Positions 9,200 through 18,295 of a DNA stretch of 38,906 nt are shown piece after piece. The stretch is from Alphaproteobacteria bacterium (GTDB lineage: Bacteria; Pseudomonadota; Alphaproteobacteria; UBA9655), in contig JAIEMB010000010.1 of NCBI GenBank assembly GCA_019752515.1, positions 1 to 38,906 on the forward strand, in the 5' to 3' direction. Below the pieces are notes generated by a model. It saw only the letters and a program-made list of their open reading frames with translations, was not told where the DNA came from and searched no databases. Positions within the stretch are counted from its first letter, which is position 1; each line of letters starts with the position of its first letter. A program made the translations under genes and the position numbers.

Positions 9200-9841
9200 A
9201 TGAAAAAACAAAAAAACGAACACGCAACAGCTCAAAAAATTATACAAACAGCTAAGGAAGTATTTCTGACCAAAGGGTTTGAGGGGTCATCTATTAGCGA
9301 CATCGCAAATAAAGCAAAAATAAGCAAGAGCCTTATATATCATCATTTTTCACACAAACGGGATCTATGGAAAGCCGTAAAAACTTCCATATTCCAAGCT
9401 TTCGTAGGACAAGCGCTCTCTCAGGTCAGCTTCCCAATGGACTCTTTCAAATCGTTTCTCAAAAGTTTTGTAACCCTACGCTTTAGATTTTATGAAGATA
9501 ACCCAGAGATTGCTCGTCTCATTACGTGGCAACGCCTTGAAAACACACAAGAAGATATTATAGGCATTGAAAATAAAAAATTTACGTCGATTGAACCTCA
9601 AATAAGAGAGTTTCAAAAACGTGAGGAAATCCGCCCAGAGCTAGATCCAAAAATGGTAAGCTACTTTATTATGTCAGCAGCATCCATGCTCTTTATGGAT
9701 AAACCTGATTTTCTTGATATACATACGGAAAATGAAAAAAAACAGCAATTTTTGGACATGCTGATTGAAAGCCTTTATTTAGCTTTTGCTAAAACCAGTC
9801 CTTCCCAGCAAGTTCCAGATCCAACGATATATGTAGGCTGA
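9200..9841 (+). CDS. TetR/AcrR-family transcriptional regulator
   Basis: A 213-residue product with the standard TetR N-terminus: AKEVFLTKGFEGSSISDIANKAKISKSLIYHHFSHKRDLW, with the helix-turn-helix at about residues 29-50. The helical C-terminal ligand/dimer domain resembles the TetR_C family seen in many short-chain or drug-sensing repressors, but the ligand cannot be predicted. AAAGGA precedes the ATG. Two palindromic sites sit immediately upstream, consistent with autoregulation and with control of the divergent exported-protein gene. The stop is TGA. No efflux gene is adjacent; the RND pump of this window is 24 kb away. Confidence 0.93.
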   Translation: MKKQKNEHATAQKIIQTAKEVFLTKGFEGSSISDIANKAKISKSLIYHHFSHKRDLWKAVKTSIFQAFVGQALSQVSFPMDSFKSFLKSFVTLRFRFYEDNPEIARLITWQRLENTQEDIIGIENKKFTSIEPQIREFQKREEIRPELDPKMVSYFIMSAASMLFMDKPDFLDIHTENEKKQQFLDMLIESLYLAFAKTSPSQQVPDPTIYVG

Positions 9842-9882
9842 TACGCTTACGTGAGGAACTTTCGAGTTCTATCCATATAGTC

Positions 9883-11040
9883 TTATTCACGCCGATCGTT
9901 CCAAAATTCTTTAATTTTCGCAAAAAATCCTTCAGAGAGGGGACTTGAATGGGCTCTTTTTTCAAGTCCTGCGAACTCTTCCAGTAACTCTTTTTGACGT
10001 TTGGTTAGATTTACAGGTGTTTCAACTTGTGTTTGGATATACATATCCCCCCTCGAAGAAGACCTCATAATAGACATCCCTTTACTTTTAAGACGGAATT
10101 GCTTACCTGACTGAGTTCCTTCTGGAATTTTAACAAGGGCTTTGTGACCATCAATCGTGGGAACTTCGATCTCTCCTCCCAAAGCAGCCGTCGACATAGA
10201 AATAGGCACTTGGCAGTATATATTCGATCCATCACGATGAAAAAATTTGTGAGACTTAATATGGAGGAAGATATAGAGATCCCCAGGCGCACCATTTCTA
10301 AGTCCAGCCTCTCCCTCACCAGCGAGACGAATACGGGCGCCATCATCTATCCCAGCTGGAATGGTAACTGAAAGAGTTTTTTCTTTTCGGACCCGGCCAG
10401 ACCCATGGCAGGTTTTGCAAGGATCTTTAATGATTTGTCCCATACCATGGCAATGAGAACAGGTACGCTCAATCGTAAAAAAACCTTGTCGCGCATGAAC
10501 TTTTCCTTGACCATGACAAGTGGGACAGGTTTCAGGTTTCGTCCCCTTTGCAGCTCCTGAACCTTTGCACGTTTCACATGTTGCATTTGTGGGGATTTTA
10601 ACGTTTTTCTTGAGGCCATTGTATGCCTCTTCCAAACTGATTTCCATATTGTAGCGAAGGTCTGCACCCCTCATTGAAGCGTCCGCTTGCCGTGTTCGCC
10701 CCCCCATGAATTCGCTAAACATATCATCAAAAATATTACCAAAACCTGATGCTGCAAAATCAAAATCACCGGGATGATGAAAACCGCCTGCCCCACCTCC
10801 AGCGCCCATACCTCCTTCAAAGGCTGCATGGCCTAACCGATCGTAAGCCGCTCGCTTCTGCTCATCCTTGAGGATTTCATAAGCCTCACTTATCTCTTTA
10901 AATTTTTTTTCCGCTTCCTTATTTCCTTGATTTTTATCAGGGTGCCATTTCATAGCGAGCTTACGGTAAGCCTTTTTAATCTCATCTGCTTTTGCAGAAC
11001 GTGAGACACCTAACAGTTCATAGTAATCTTGTTTTGCCAT
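9883..11040 (-). CDS. dnaJ: Molecular chaperone DnaJ (Hsp40)
   Basis: A 385-residue type I J-protein. It has the J domain (1-70) with HPD at 33-35, a Gly/Phe-rich stretch (about 75-110), four CxxCxGxG zinc repeats ([32 protein letters not shown]) and the C-terminal substrate-binding domains. It delivers unfolded clients to DnaK and stimulates DnaK ATPase. No clear Shine-Dalgarno is seen before the ATG. It is the last gene of the hrcA-grpE-dnaK-dnaJ run, separated from dnaK by a strong hairpin. Confidence 0.98.
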   Translation of the reverse strand: MAKQDYYELLGVSRSAKADEIKKAYRKLAMKWHPDKNQGNKEAEKKFKEISEAYEILKDEQKRAAYDRLGHAAFEGGMGAGGGAGGFHHPGDFDFAASGFGNIFDDMFSEFMGGRTRQADASMRGADLRYNMEISLEEAYNGLKKNVKIPTNATCETCKGSGAAKGTKPETCPTCHGQGKVHARQGFFTIERTCSHCHGMGQIIKDPCKTCHGSGRVRKEKTLSVTIPAGIDDGARIRLAGEGEAGLRNGAPGDLYIFLHIKSHKFFHRDGSNIYCQVPISMSTAALGGEIEVPTIDGHKALVKIPEGTQSGKQFRLKSKGMSIMRSSSRGDMYIQTQVETPVNLTKRQKELLEEFAGLEKRAHSSPLSEGFFAKIKEFWNDRRE

Positions 11041-11056
11041 GGATCAACCAGTAAAG

Positions 11057-11081
11057 GCCCGCTGAAATGAGCTCAGCGGGC
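11057..11081 (-). terminator. dnaK-dnaJ intergenic hairpin (attenuating terminator or mRNA stabiliser)
   Basis: GCCCGCTGA (11057-11065) and TCAGCGGGC (11073-11081) form a perfect 9-bp GC-rich stem with a 7-nt loop. Read on the minus strand it is followed only by CCTTTAC, so termination would be partial. It could lower dnaJ relative to dnaK or protect the dnaK 3' end. Confidence 0.6.
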
Positions 11082-11087
11082 ATATTA

Positions 11088-13001
11088 TTAATCTTCGTTC
11101 TTTTTGCTGTCGTCAACTTCTTCAAAATCAGCATCAACAACATCTTCTTTGTTTTCCTCTTTAGACTCATCTTCAATTTCAGAAGATGTATCTTCTTGAG
11201 AAGCTTTATACAAAGCTTCCCCTAAAGCCATAGAAGATTGGGTTAAGACTTCCATTTTCTGTTGAATGACAGACTTTTCAGGAGAATCTAAAGATTCACG
11301 TAAATCTTTGGCAGCAGCTTCAACTTTTTCCCGATCCGTTGCTCCAATCTTATCTCCATGCTCTTTCAACGTTTTTTCCGTTGTATGAAGAAGGGCTTCT
11401 GCATGATTTCGAACCTCAACGAGTTCACGACGCTTTTTGTCTTCACTTGCATGGGATTCAGCATCCTTAACCATCTTTTCAATATCTTGTTCAGAAAGAC
11501 CACCGGAAGCTTCAATACGAATTTGTTGTTCTTTGCCCGTTGCCTTATCTTTTGCTGACACATGGACAATACCGTTGGCATCAATGTCGAAGGTAACTTC
11601 AATTTGGGGCATACCCCTTGGTGCAGGAGGAATTCCCATGAGATCAAATTGCCCTAAGAGTTTATTATCGGCCGCCATTTCCCGTTCTCCTTGGAAAACA
11701 CGGATTGTCACGGCCGTTTGATTATCATCAGCCGTTGAAAAGGTCTGACTCTTTTTTGTAGGGATGGTTGTGTTTCTGTCGATCAAACGGGTAAACACAC
11801 CTCCCAAAGTCTCAATTCCAAGGGAAAGTGGGGTCACATCAAGAAGAAGAACGTCTTTCACATCTCCGCGCAGTACACCTCCTTGAATAGCAGCACCTAA
11901 GGCAACAACTTCATCCGGATTTACACCACGGTGGGGATCCTTACCAAAGAACTGTTTTACAGTTTCAATAATCTTCGGCATACGGGTCATACCGCCAACC
12001 AAAATGATTTCATCTATCTGTCCAGCTGAAACACCTGCATCTTCAAGAGCGGCTTTACATGGTTTAACTGTCCGTTCAATCAAGTCTTCTACAAGGGTTT
12101 CTAACTTTGCACGTGTTAATTTGACATTGAGATGCTTCGGACCAGAGGCGTCTGCCGTGATAAAGGGTAAATTGACATCCGTTTGCATAGCACTAGAAAG
12201 TTCAATCTTAGCCTTCTCAGCAGCTTCCTTTAGCCGTTGTAAAGCAAGCTTATCCTTACGAAGATCAATGCCTTGTTCTTTTTTGAACTCGTCCGCTAAA
12301 TAATCAATAACACGTTGATCAAAATCTTCACCCCCGAGGAAAGTATCTCCATTCGTAGACTTGACTTCAAAAACCCCATCTCCAATTTCAAGAATAGAAA
12401 CGTCAAAGGTTCCGCCCCCTAAATCGTATACGGCAATCACTTCACCTTCTTTTTTTTCTAAACCATAGGCAAGTGCTGCGGCTGTAGGCTCGTTGATAAT
12501 GCGCAAGACCTCAAGCCCTGCAATTTTACCAGCATCTTTCGTAGCTTGACGTTGGGAGTCATTAAAATAAGCGGGAACTGTAATGACAGCTTGAGTAACC
12601 TTTTCTCCTAAGAAATTTTCGGCCGTTTCCTTCATTTTTTGAAGAATAAAAGCACTGACCTCACTTGGACTATATTTCTTACCCTCTACTTCTACCCAAG
12701 CATCACCATTAGCCCCTTCTACAATTTTATAAGGGACAAGACCCTTATCTTTCTGGGTCATGGGATCATCGTAACGTCTTCCAATAAGTCGTTTGATCGC
12801 AAAAAGGGTATTTTCCGGGTTGGTAACAGCTTGCCGCTTTGCAGCTTGTCCAACCAAACGTTCACCCGTATTTGTAAAAGCAACCATAGAAGGCGTCGTA
12901 CGCATGCCCTCCGCATTTTCAATAACGCGGGCTTCTTTTCCTTCCATGATGGCAACGCAAGAGTTAGTTGTACCAAGGTCAATTCCTATCACTTTACTCA
13001 T
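11088..13001 (-). CDS. dnaK: Molecular chaperone DnaK (Hsp70)
   Basis: A 637-residue Hsp70. The nucleotide-binding domain shows [66 protein letters not shown] and [12 protein letters not shown]. The linker [19 protein letters not shown] is intact, followed by the substrate domain and an acidic tail ending in DDSKKNED. It is an ATP-driven cytoplasmic chaperone. AGAGGAA stands upstream of the ATG. The gene is 50 bases after grpE on the same strand; no sigma-32-type or CIRCE site was seen in that gap, so transcription probably starts upstream of hrcA. Confidence 0.99.
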   Translation of the reverse strand: MSKVIGIDLGTTNSCVAIMEGKEARVIENAEGMRTTPSMVAFTNTGERLVGQAAKRQAVTNPENTLFAIKRLIGRRYDDPMTQKDKGLVPYKIVEGANGDAWVEVEGKKYSPSEVSAFILQKMKETAENFLGEKVTQAVITVPAYFNDSQRQATKDAGKIAGLEVLRIINEPTAAALAYGLEKKEGEVIAVYDLGGGTFDVSILEIGDGVFEVKSTNGDTFLGGEDFDQRVIDYLADEFKKEQGIDLRKDKLALQRLKEAAEKAKIELSSAMQTDVNLPFITADASGPKHLNVKLTRAKLETLVEDLIERTVKPCKAALEDAGVSAGQIDEIILVGGMTRMPKIIETVKQFFGKDPHRGVNPDEVVALGAAIQGGVLRGDVKDVLLLDVTPLSLGIETLGGVFTRLIDRNTTIPTKKSQTFSTADDNQTAVTIRVFQGEREMAADNKLLGQFDLMGIPPAPRGMPQIEVTFDIDANGIVHVSAKDKATGKEQQIRIEASGGLSEQDIEKMVKDAESHASEDKKRRELVEVRNHAEALLHTTEKTLKEHGDKIGATDREKVEAAAKDLRESLDSPEKSVIQQKMEVLTQSSMALGEALYKASQEDTSSEIEDESKEENKEDVVDADFEEVDDSKKNED

Positions 13002-13051
13002 TTTATTCCTCTTTCTTTTCTGCAGTAAAAATGTAAAATTCCTTTATTCTT

Positions 13052-13633
13052 TTATGTAAGATCGATCTCTGACGGTTGCAATGGAGGCTCCGTATTTTTT
13101 CCTTTTGCCACCCCTACCATTGCAGGACGTAGAAGACGACCATTCAAAATGTAACCCGGTTGAAGGACATGAATAATCGTTCCAGCGGGTTGATCCTGGT
13201 CTTCAACTTCAAACATGGCCTGGTGAAAATGATGATCAAAGGTCTGTCCTAAGGGTTCAACTTTTTCAATATTGTGCTTCTTAAATGCTGACAGAAGCTC
13301 TTTTTCCGTAATCTCTACCCCTTCCAAAAGACTTTTAAGGAGATTTTGGGGGTCATCATGTTCTGAAGGTATACTCTCTATAGCACGTCTTAAATTATCA
13401 GCGACAGTCAAAAGTTCTCGGGCAAAACCTGTAATTGCAAACTTGGCCATTTCTTCCCTCTCCCGTTCAGCGCGCTTGCGATAGTTTTCAAGTTCGGCCA
13501 ATGTTCGTAAAAGCTGGTCCTTTAATTTTCCAACTTCAGCTGCAAGTTCTTGTTCTCTTGACGCCACATTCTGAATTTCTTCCTCAAGGGTAAGAAGTTC
13601 TTCATCAGTTGTTATATTATCTTCTTCTATCAT
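13052..13633 (-). CDS. grpE: Nucleotide exchange factor GrpE
   Basis: A 193-residue GrpE. There is an acidic N-terminus, a long coiled coil (about residues 15-70, ASREQELAAEVGKLKDQLLRT region), AELENYRKRAEREREEMAKFA, and the C-terminal beta domain with QTFDHHFHQAMFEVED and GYILNGRLLRPAMVGVAKG. It releases ADP from DnaK. The ATG lies only 3 bases after the hrcA stop, with a weak ribosome site, suggesting translational coupling. Confidence 0.98.
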   Translation of the reverse strand: MIEEDNITTDEELLTLEEEIQNVASREQELAAEVGKLKDQLLRTLAELENYRKRAEREREEMAKFAITGFARELLTVADNLRRAIESIPSEHDDPQNLLKSLLEGVEITEKELLSAFKKHNIEKVEPLGQTFDHHFHQAMFEVEDQDQPAGTIIHVLQPGYILNGRLLRPAMVGVAKGKNTEPPLQPSEIDLT

Positions 13634-13636
13634 GAT

Positions 13637-14677
13637 CTAACCTATCGTTTTGCTAATGAGTTTTGCCGTATAGTCTACCATAGGAATGATACGACTATAA
13701 TTTAATCTTGCTGGTCCAATAACCCCTATGACGCCAACAATCCGTCCTTTGTCTACAGAATAAGGTGAAACAATGAGTGAACATCCAGAAAGTTGGAACG
13801 AGTTACTCTCGGATCCAATGAAAATCTGAACACCATCTGCAGCTATAGAAGCATCGAGGAGTTCAAGAATTTCACTTTGGGTGTCAAGGGCTTCAAAGAG
13901 ATTACGAATGTGGTTCAGTTCTTCCACATGACGCACATCTTGGAGAAGATGGGATTGTCCCCGAATGATGAGCGAAGTAGACGTTCCCTCCCCTCCCCAC
14001 ATGGCGAGTCCTTCTTCCACAACTTTTGAGGTAAGAAGATCTAGCTGACTTCTATTCTCTTCAAGCTCCCCTAAAATTTTTGACTTAGCTTCTTTCAACG
14101 TCCTTCCCGCAAGACGGCTATTTAAATAATTGCTCGCTTCCGTTAAGCTTGAGGGAGGAATACCAGGAGGGGTTTCTATGATTCTGTTCTCCACAAATCC
14201 TTCTTCTGTAATAAGGACTACCAAAACCCTACCAGGACTTAAGCTCACAAATTCTACATGCTTTAATATGGCTTCAGATTTAGGCGCCAAAACAATACCC
14301 GCACAACGACTCAGACCGCTTAGGGCTTTGGTTGCATCCTCTAAGACAGTAGAAAAACTTTTTCCACTGGTCTTACAATGGTGCTCAATTTCTTTTTGCT
14401 CTTGAGGAGCAAGATCTCCAATTTCCAAAATACCATGTACAAAAAGGCGGAGCCCCGCTTCCGTTGGTAAACGCCCTGCAGAGGTATGGGGAGCAAACAG
14501 AAGGCCTGCAGCTTCTAAATCTGCCATCACATTGCGTATCGTTGCTGGTGAGAGGGATATCCCTAAACGGCTGGACAGGGATTTTGATCCTACAGGTTCG
14601 CCCGTTTCCACATATGCATCCACAATGTGACGAAAAACTTCTCGTGATCTTTTATCTAATTCTTCTAACTTTGTCAT
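13637..14677 (-). CDS. hrcA: Heat-inducible transcription repressor HrcA
   Basis: A 346-residue HrcA: N-terminal winged helix (LDKRSREVFRHIVDAYVETGEPVGSKSLSSRLGISLSPATIRNVMADLEAAG), then the GAF-like middle and dimerisation domain ending in GVIGPARLNYSRIIPMVDYTAKLI. The repressor normally binds CIRCE elements and is kept active by GroEL. An in-frame GTG four codons upstream is possible, but AAGGTGG is well spaced for the ATG at 14677. I found no CIRCE (TTAGCACTC-N9-GAGTGCTAA) upstream, so its targets probably lie elsewhere, for example groESL. It heads the chaperone operon and is divergent from rph. Confidence 0.97.
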   Translation of the reverse strand: MTKLEELDKRSREVFRHIVDAYVETGEPVGSKSLSSRLGISLSPATIRNVMADLEAAGLLFAPHTSAGRLPTEAGLRLFVHGILEIGDLAPQEQKEIEHHCKTSGKSFSTVLEDATKALSGLSRCAGIVLAPKSEAILKHVEFVSLSPGRVLVVLITEEGFVENRIIETPPGIPPSSLTEASNYLNSRLAGRTLKEAKSKILGELEENRSQLDLLTSKVVEEGLAMWGGEGTSTSLIIRGQSHLLQDVRHVEELNHIRNLFEALDTQSEILELLDASIAADGVQIFIGSESNSFQLSGCSLIVSPYSVDKGRIVGVIGVIGPARLNYSRIIPMVDYTAKLISKTIG

Positions 14678-14698
14678 AAGTCTTTCCACCTTAGCTGG

Positions 14699-14727
14699 AA
14701 TGTAGTAATGACTGAAGCTTGCGTCAA
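14699..14727 (-). promoter_or_regulatory. Probable sigma-70 promoter of the hrcA-grpE-dnaK-dnaJ operon
   Basis: On the minus strand TTGACG (14727-14722) is followed after exactly 17 bases by TACATT (14704-14699), 21 bases before the hrcA ATG. Good match to the housekeeping consensus; an additional heat-shock promoter is not apparent. Confidence 0.6.
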
Positions 14728-14747
14728 TCCTTTGAAGGAGAGTTTTT

Positions 14748-15470
14748 ATGAGACCCTCAAACCGTCGTCCCGATCAGCTTCGTTCCATTTCTTTTGAACT
14801 GGGCTATGCCAAGCATGCAGAAGGCTCTTGTCTTTCCAAATTTGGAGAAACTCATGTGCTTTGCACAGCCTCATTAGAAGAGAAAGTCCCCCCTTTCTTG
14901 CGAAATAAAGGTACAGGATGGGTCACGGCTGAATATGGCATGCTCCCACGTTCCACCCATACCCGAATAGACAGAGAAGCAGCGCGCGGAAAACAAACAG
15001 GACGAACTCAAGAAATTCAACGCTTGATTGGCCGAGCTTTACGATCTGTCGTTGATCTAAAAGCTCTTGGAGAGCGCCAAATAACGATTGATTGCGATGT
15101 CCTCCAAGCAGATGGTGGAACCCGAACCGCAGCCATTTCTGGAGCTTACGTAGCCTTGCATAGAGCCCTTCAAAAACTTGTGCGAGATGGCAAACTAGAC
15201 GCACTCCCCCTAACCCAGCAAGTTGCTGCTGTCTCCTGCGGCATTGTGGCAGGAACGCCTGTCCTTGACTTAGATTACATTGAAGACAGTAGCGCTCAAG
15301 CAGACGCAAATTTTGTGTTGACCGACTCAGGGGCCATTATCGAGATACAAACAACAGCTGAAGAACGCCCATTTGAAGAGGAAGCCCTTTTTGAAATGAT
15401 GCGGCTAGCTCGCCTTGGGATTAGCGAAATCACAGAACGACAAAGAGAAGCGATCACGTCCAGTTTGTAA
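14748..15470 (+). CDS. rph: Ribonuclease PH
   Basis: A 240-residue RNase [79 protein letters not shown] and [19 protein letters not shown] are all canonical. It trims tRNA 3' ends by phosphate-dependent exonucleolysis. GAAGGAG precedes the ATG by 8-9 bases. The divergent rph/hrcA pair is a conserved alphaproteobacterial arrangement. Nothing directly downstream is obviously cotranscribed. Confidence 0.98.
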   Translation: MRPSNRRPDQLRSISFELGYAKHAEGSCLSKFGETHVLCTASLEEKVPPFLRNKGTGWVTAEYGMLPRSTHTRIDREAARGKQTGRTQEIQRLIGRALRSVVDLKALGERQITIDCDVLQADGGTRTAAISGAYVALHRALQKLVRDGKLDALPLTQQVAAVSCGIVAGTPVLDLDYIEDSSAQADANFVLTDSGAIIEIQTTAEERPFEEEALFEMMRLARLGISEITERQREAITSSL

Positions 15471-15594
15471 AAACTGTGTTCCTGAGTACGTCCATTTGAC
15501 AAGCTAAGGGGTATTTACACTTAATTAACGATAAATGCGTATGCTTCCAAAAAGAAGTCATTTTCTAATGACATCATACTCTTTGGATAAAATT

Positions 15595-16383
15595 ATGATT
15601 CGCAGCTTTATAAATGAAGTGCCTTCCTTATTCCTTCTTTTCATACTTGTCTTAACCTTGTCATGTTTCGCAACTGGTATTTTCTTTTTAACAAAAAAAT
15701 TTCTGCCCTCGGTTACACAAAAACAAAGCAACCAGTTTTTAACCTTGCTGATTACCATTATAAGTTCAAATTATGCTTTTTTACTTGGATTAGTCATTAT
15801 TAATTTATGGCAGAATTATGCGCACACTAAAAGTATTGTTTTGATGGAAGCTAATCAACTCGCCTTAATGACTCTTGATTCTTTAGCTTTACCTTCTCCT
15901 CTCCAAGATGAGCTTTTAGCTACCATAAACCGCTATATTCATCATGTGACTTACGAAGAATGGCCTGCAATGAGGTTAGGCATAATTACACCTTTTTCAG
16001 ATTCCTCTCTTATTAAGTTCTTTCATACCATAGGGTCCTATTCTCCTCAAACGGAAATGGAAAAGACCTTTTTTCACGAATTTCTCACGCATATGAATGG
16101 AGTCCTTGAAAATCGCAGGTTGCGTTGGAACAGCGTTGAAAATCATTTAGCCTTGCCAATGATTGTTATTCTCTTGACTATCATTATTTTAATTTCATTT
16201 TTGTTATCCCTATTTAAAAGTGACAATAAAAATATTCATTTGTTTACGGTCATAACCGCAACAAGTATTTTGTCATTTAACGTGGGTATTGCCATCTTGC
16301 TAAGTTACCCTTTCTCGGGACAACTTTCTATCAATCCTACTCCTTATACAGAAAATATTCTTTCACGTTTTAGTGAGAAGTAA
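15595..16383 (+). CDS. DUF4239-like integral membrane protein
   Basis: About 262 residues. Two N-terminal transmembrane segments (VPSLFLLFILVLTLSCFATGIFF and LLITIISSNYAFLLGLVIINLW) are followed by a soluble middle with MEANQLALMTLDSLALP and TYEEWPAM, then two C-terminal segments (LPMIVILLTIIILISFLLSLF and VITATSILSFNVGIAILLSY). The 2+2 topology, the E-AN-L helix after TM2 and the Y-x-x-EWP motif fit DUF4239, a family of unknown role distantly likened to bestrophin-type channels. The start is uncertain: 15595 has GGAT upstream and begins just before the first membrane helix; ATGs at 15535 and 15568 are alternatives. Confidence 0.7.
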   Translation: MIRSFINEVPSLFLLFILVLTLSCFATGIFFLTKKFLPSVTQKQSNQFLTLLITIISSNYAFLLGLVIINLWQNYAHTKSIVLMEANQLALMTLDSLALPSPLQDELLATINRYIHHVTYEEWPAMRLGIITPFSDSSLIKFFHTIGSYSPQTEMEKTFFHEFLTHMNGVLENRRLRWNSVENHLALPMIVILLTIIILISFLLSLFKSDNKNIHLFTVITATSILSFNVGIAILLSYPFSGQLSINPTPYTENILSRFSEK

Positions 16384-16471
16384 TGCCATTTAGGTGGGAT
16401 GATGATTCCACTTTCACCTTTCTTATCCTCCCAAAACTATGAAAGACATGTTGGGAGAAGGCCCGCAAAAA

Positions 16472-16500
16472 TGGCCCCTATTTTTTAGAAATAAGGGCCA
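16472..16500 (-). terminator. Rho-independent terminator of the Cys-rich gene at 16533
   Basis: TGGCCC-C-TATTT (16472-16483) pairs with AAATA-A-GGGCCA (16489-16500), one internal mismatch, 5-nt loop. Read on the minus strand the stem is followed by a T-run (TTTTTGCGGG). It lies between convergent genes and may also act weakly on the plus strand. Confidence 0.75.
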
Positions 16501-16532
16501 AAAAATTTATTGATCCGTTCTACTTTTTCAAA

Positions 16533-16973
16533 TTACTTTTTTTCCAAGCCATTGGGATGTAACTTTAAACACACTTGCTCCTCATTATCAACTGCTTCGT
16601 CACAAGCATCCATTGCAGCTTCCGTCATGCAGTTGCGCCTATCACAATTGTGTAAACTACGATTCAAAACACTTTCACAAGTCTCCCTGGGGTCTATGTT
16701 TTTAGGGTTCACAATCCAGGGGTGTTGGCATGCACATTCATGAAACGTGCGCCTACAAATATGGCGGCAAATTGTTTTTTGTCTATGGTCAGGGCAGGTA
16801 AGGCAGTTAGCCTCACACATTACACCTATTTTTTGACAATCTTCTGTATAAACAGGTTGATGAGTTGGACTCCACGGTTCTCTACAGTTACCGTTAGCTA
16901 CTACACTTGAATTAATTGCATACATAATCATCATGACGGCAACAGCTATGATTGTAAGAACATTTTTATACAT
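16533..16973 (-). CDS. Exported cysteine-rich protein of unknown function (146 aa)
   Basis: The signal peptide is MYKNVLTIIAVAVMMIMYA, with cleavage likely near NSSVVANG. The mature protein has about 14 cysteines in pairs (EDCQKIGVMC, ANCLTC, CRHICRR, ECACQHPW, CDRRNC, DACDEA, QVCLKLHPNGLEKK), pointing to an extracytoplasmic disulfide-bonded fold. No known family is recognised. AAAGGAG lies 7 bases before the ATG, so expression is credible, and a terminator follows. The C-terminal VCLKLHPNGLE resembles SCKLQPNDLE in the small exported protein at 31001, so the two may be distant relatives. Confidence 0.7.
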   Translation of the reverse strand: MYKNVLTIIAVAVMMIMYAINSSVVANGNCREPWSPTHQPVYTEDCQKIGVMCEANCLTCPDHRQKTICRHICRRTFHECACQHPWIVNPKNIDPRETCESVLNRSLHNCDRRNCMTEAAMDACDEAVDNEEQVCLKLHPNGLEKK

Positions 16974-17231
16974 AATCGCTCCTTTACAGTTGTTATACTA
17001 CATTTTATGAATCTTTATTTAAGAGATCTTTCTCCTGTTTTGCAGGATGATTCACTTAATTTAAAATATCATTAATAAGATTTCTTCAAATGAAGTATCT
17101 TACATTTAATCCTACATTGTTTATTTTCAAATTTAGGAAGAGGAACCTTCTTGACAACCATGCTCTCTTAATGCTTTTCTTATAGACCCCTTATTTAACG
17201 GGGTTAACCTATTGTCAAAAGGAGAACAGCC
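16974..17231. other. Intergenic region upstream of the TrpX-like gene
   Basis: A 258-base AT-rich stretch upstream of the leader ORF. It holds TTGACA at 17151-17156 (a possible -35; no convincing -10 at standard spacing) and a short GC hairpin at 17186-17204. No gene is visible. Confidence 0.5.
17186..17204 (+). promoter_or_regulatory. Leader hairpin before the uORF / solute-binding protein gene
   Basis: ACCCC (17186-17190) and GGGGT (17200-17204) form a 5-bp GC stem with a 9-base AT loop, 27 bases upstream of the uORF ATG. It could stabilise the 5' end of the transcript or take part in attenuation together with the uORF. Confidence 0.35.
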
Positions 17232-17342
17232 ATGCTTAAACTACTTCGACTTACGAGCGCTGAATTTAAACGAAACCATTGCACCCAATTTATGAATAAG
17301 GACTTTTTCTCATGGATATCAAATCAGCCTGTAAAATCGTAA
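17232..17342 (+). CDS. Possible 36-residue leader peptide (uORF)
   Basis: ATG at 17232 follows AAAGGAG at a good distance, a stronger ribosome site than most genes here. The 36-codon frame reads MLKLLRLTSAEFKRNHC... and ends at TAA 17340-17342, 31 bases inside the next gene in another frame, so translation of the two is likely linked. It contains a single Trp and no run of one amino acid, so classical attenuation is not supported. Whether the peptide has a role is unknown. Confidence 0.4.
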   Translation: MLKLLRLTSAEFKRNHCTQFMNKDFFSWISNQPVKS

Positions 17343-18295
17343 GCATTATTTTTTCAACTTCTTTTTTGTCACCTGCCCTTCTTGCTACAACCCCCCCTCC
17401 TCTCAAATCCGTTGCAATTACACAAATCATTGATCACCCAGCTGCAGATGCAGTTCGTCAAGGCGTCATAGAAGGCCTCAAAGATAATGGTTTTGAAGAC
17501 GGAAAAACCATCAAACTTATTTATGAAAATGCTCAAGGTAGCCCCGTCACAGCAACACAAATTGCTCAAAAATTTGTTGCGTTAAAACCGGATGTCCTTA
17601 TACCCATTACAACCCCTTCCACCCAGGCCATGGTAAAGGCGGATCAAGCTTATAACATTCCTATTGTTTTTGCGGCCGTGACCGATCCTGTCACATCAGG
17701 TGTTGTTCCTTCCTTAAACCATCCAGGAGGGCATATCACGGGAGCTACTGATGCTGCCCCTCTAAAGCACCAATTGGAATTGTTCAAACAAATCTTGCCC
17801 ACTCTTAAGGTCTTAGGAGTCTTGTATAACCCCGGAGATAACAGCTCAACCTCTCCTGTTAAGGAGGCGAAAGAGCTTGCAAAAGGAATGGGCATTACTC
17901 TTATTGAGGCTACCGCCTTCAAAACATCTGATGTGCCTAGTGCTATGCAGCAACTTGCAGGAAGTAAGGTAGATGCGGTTTTTGTTCCCCTTGATAATAC
18001 GATCTTATCAGCGATGGATGCGGTTTTAAAAATTGCTTTCCAAAATATGATTCCTGTTTTTACAAGCGATAGCGATTCCGTCGCTCAAGGAGCACTCGCC
18101 TCATCAGGTTACACGCACTTTGACACGGGCTATTCAGCGGGAGAAATTGCAGCTCAAGTATTAAATGGAGCGAATCCAGGCGACATTCCCATAGCTTCGG
18201 CTCAAGACTTAAACATTTACGTCAATGCGCGAAGTGCAGCAAAACTTAACATCACCCTTCCGGACGCTATTTTAAAAACAGCGAAGGAAATGTGA
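17312..18295 (+). CDS. ABC transporter substrate-binding protein, TrpX-like (ABC_sub_bind family)
   Basis: A 327-residue periplasmic binding protein. The signal peptide spans about residues 1-25 (KIVSIIFSTSFLSPALLA). The mature part shows the PF04392 pattern: VAITQIIDHPAADAVRQGVIEGLKDNGF, PITTPSTQAMVKA, IPIVFAAVTDPVTSGVV, HPGGHITGATDA, LGVLYNPGDNSS and ALASSGYTHFDTGYSAGEIAAQVLNG. Relatives (TrpX) bind tryptophan or related solutes and work with a permease and an ATPase encoded next to them. No such genes lie in this window, so it is an orphan here. AAGGA is 9 bases before the ATG, inside the uORF. The stop is TGA. Confidence 0.85.
   Translation: MDIKSACKIVSIIFSTSFLSPALLATTPPPLKSVAITQIIDHPAADAVRQGVIEGLKDNGFEDGKTIKLIYENAQGSPVTATQIAQKFVALKPDVLIPITTPSTQAMVKADQAYNIPIVFAAVTDPVTSGVVPSLNHPGGHITGATDAAPLKHQLELFKQILPTLKVLGVLYNPGDNSSTSPVKEAKELAKGMGITLIEATAFKTSDVPSAMQQLAGSKVDAVFVPLDNTILSAMDAVLKIAFQNMIPVFTSDSDSVAQGALASSGYTHFDTGYSAGEIAAQVLNGANPGDIPIASAQDLNIYVNARSAAKLNITLPDAILKTAKEM

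Noticed and set aside
12639-13059. Long plus-strand ORFs opposite the start of dnaK
   Set aside because: They are antisense shadows of dnaK codon usage; no ribosome sites or protein motifs support them.
14690-14747. A CIRCE element between hrcA and rph
   Set aside because: No TTAGCACTC / GAGTGCTAA half-sites are present in either strand; only a sigma-70-type promoter is seen.
17232-17342. Classical Trp attenuator for the TrpX-like gene
   Set aside because: The leader ORF has only one Trp codon and no alternative terminator/antiterminator hairpins follow it, so only a general translational role is considered.
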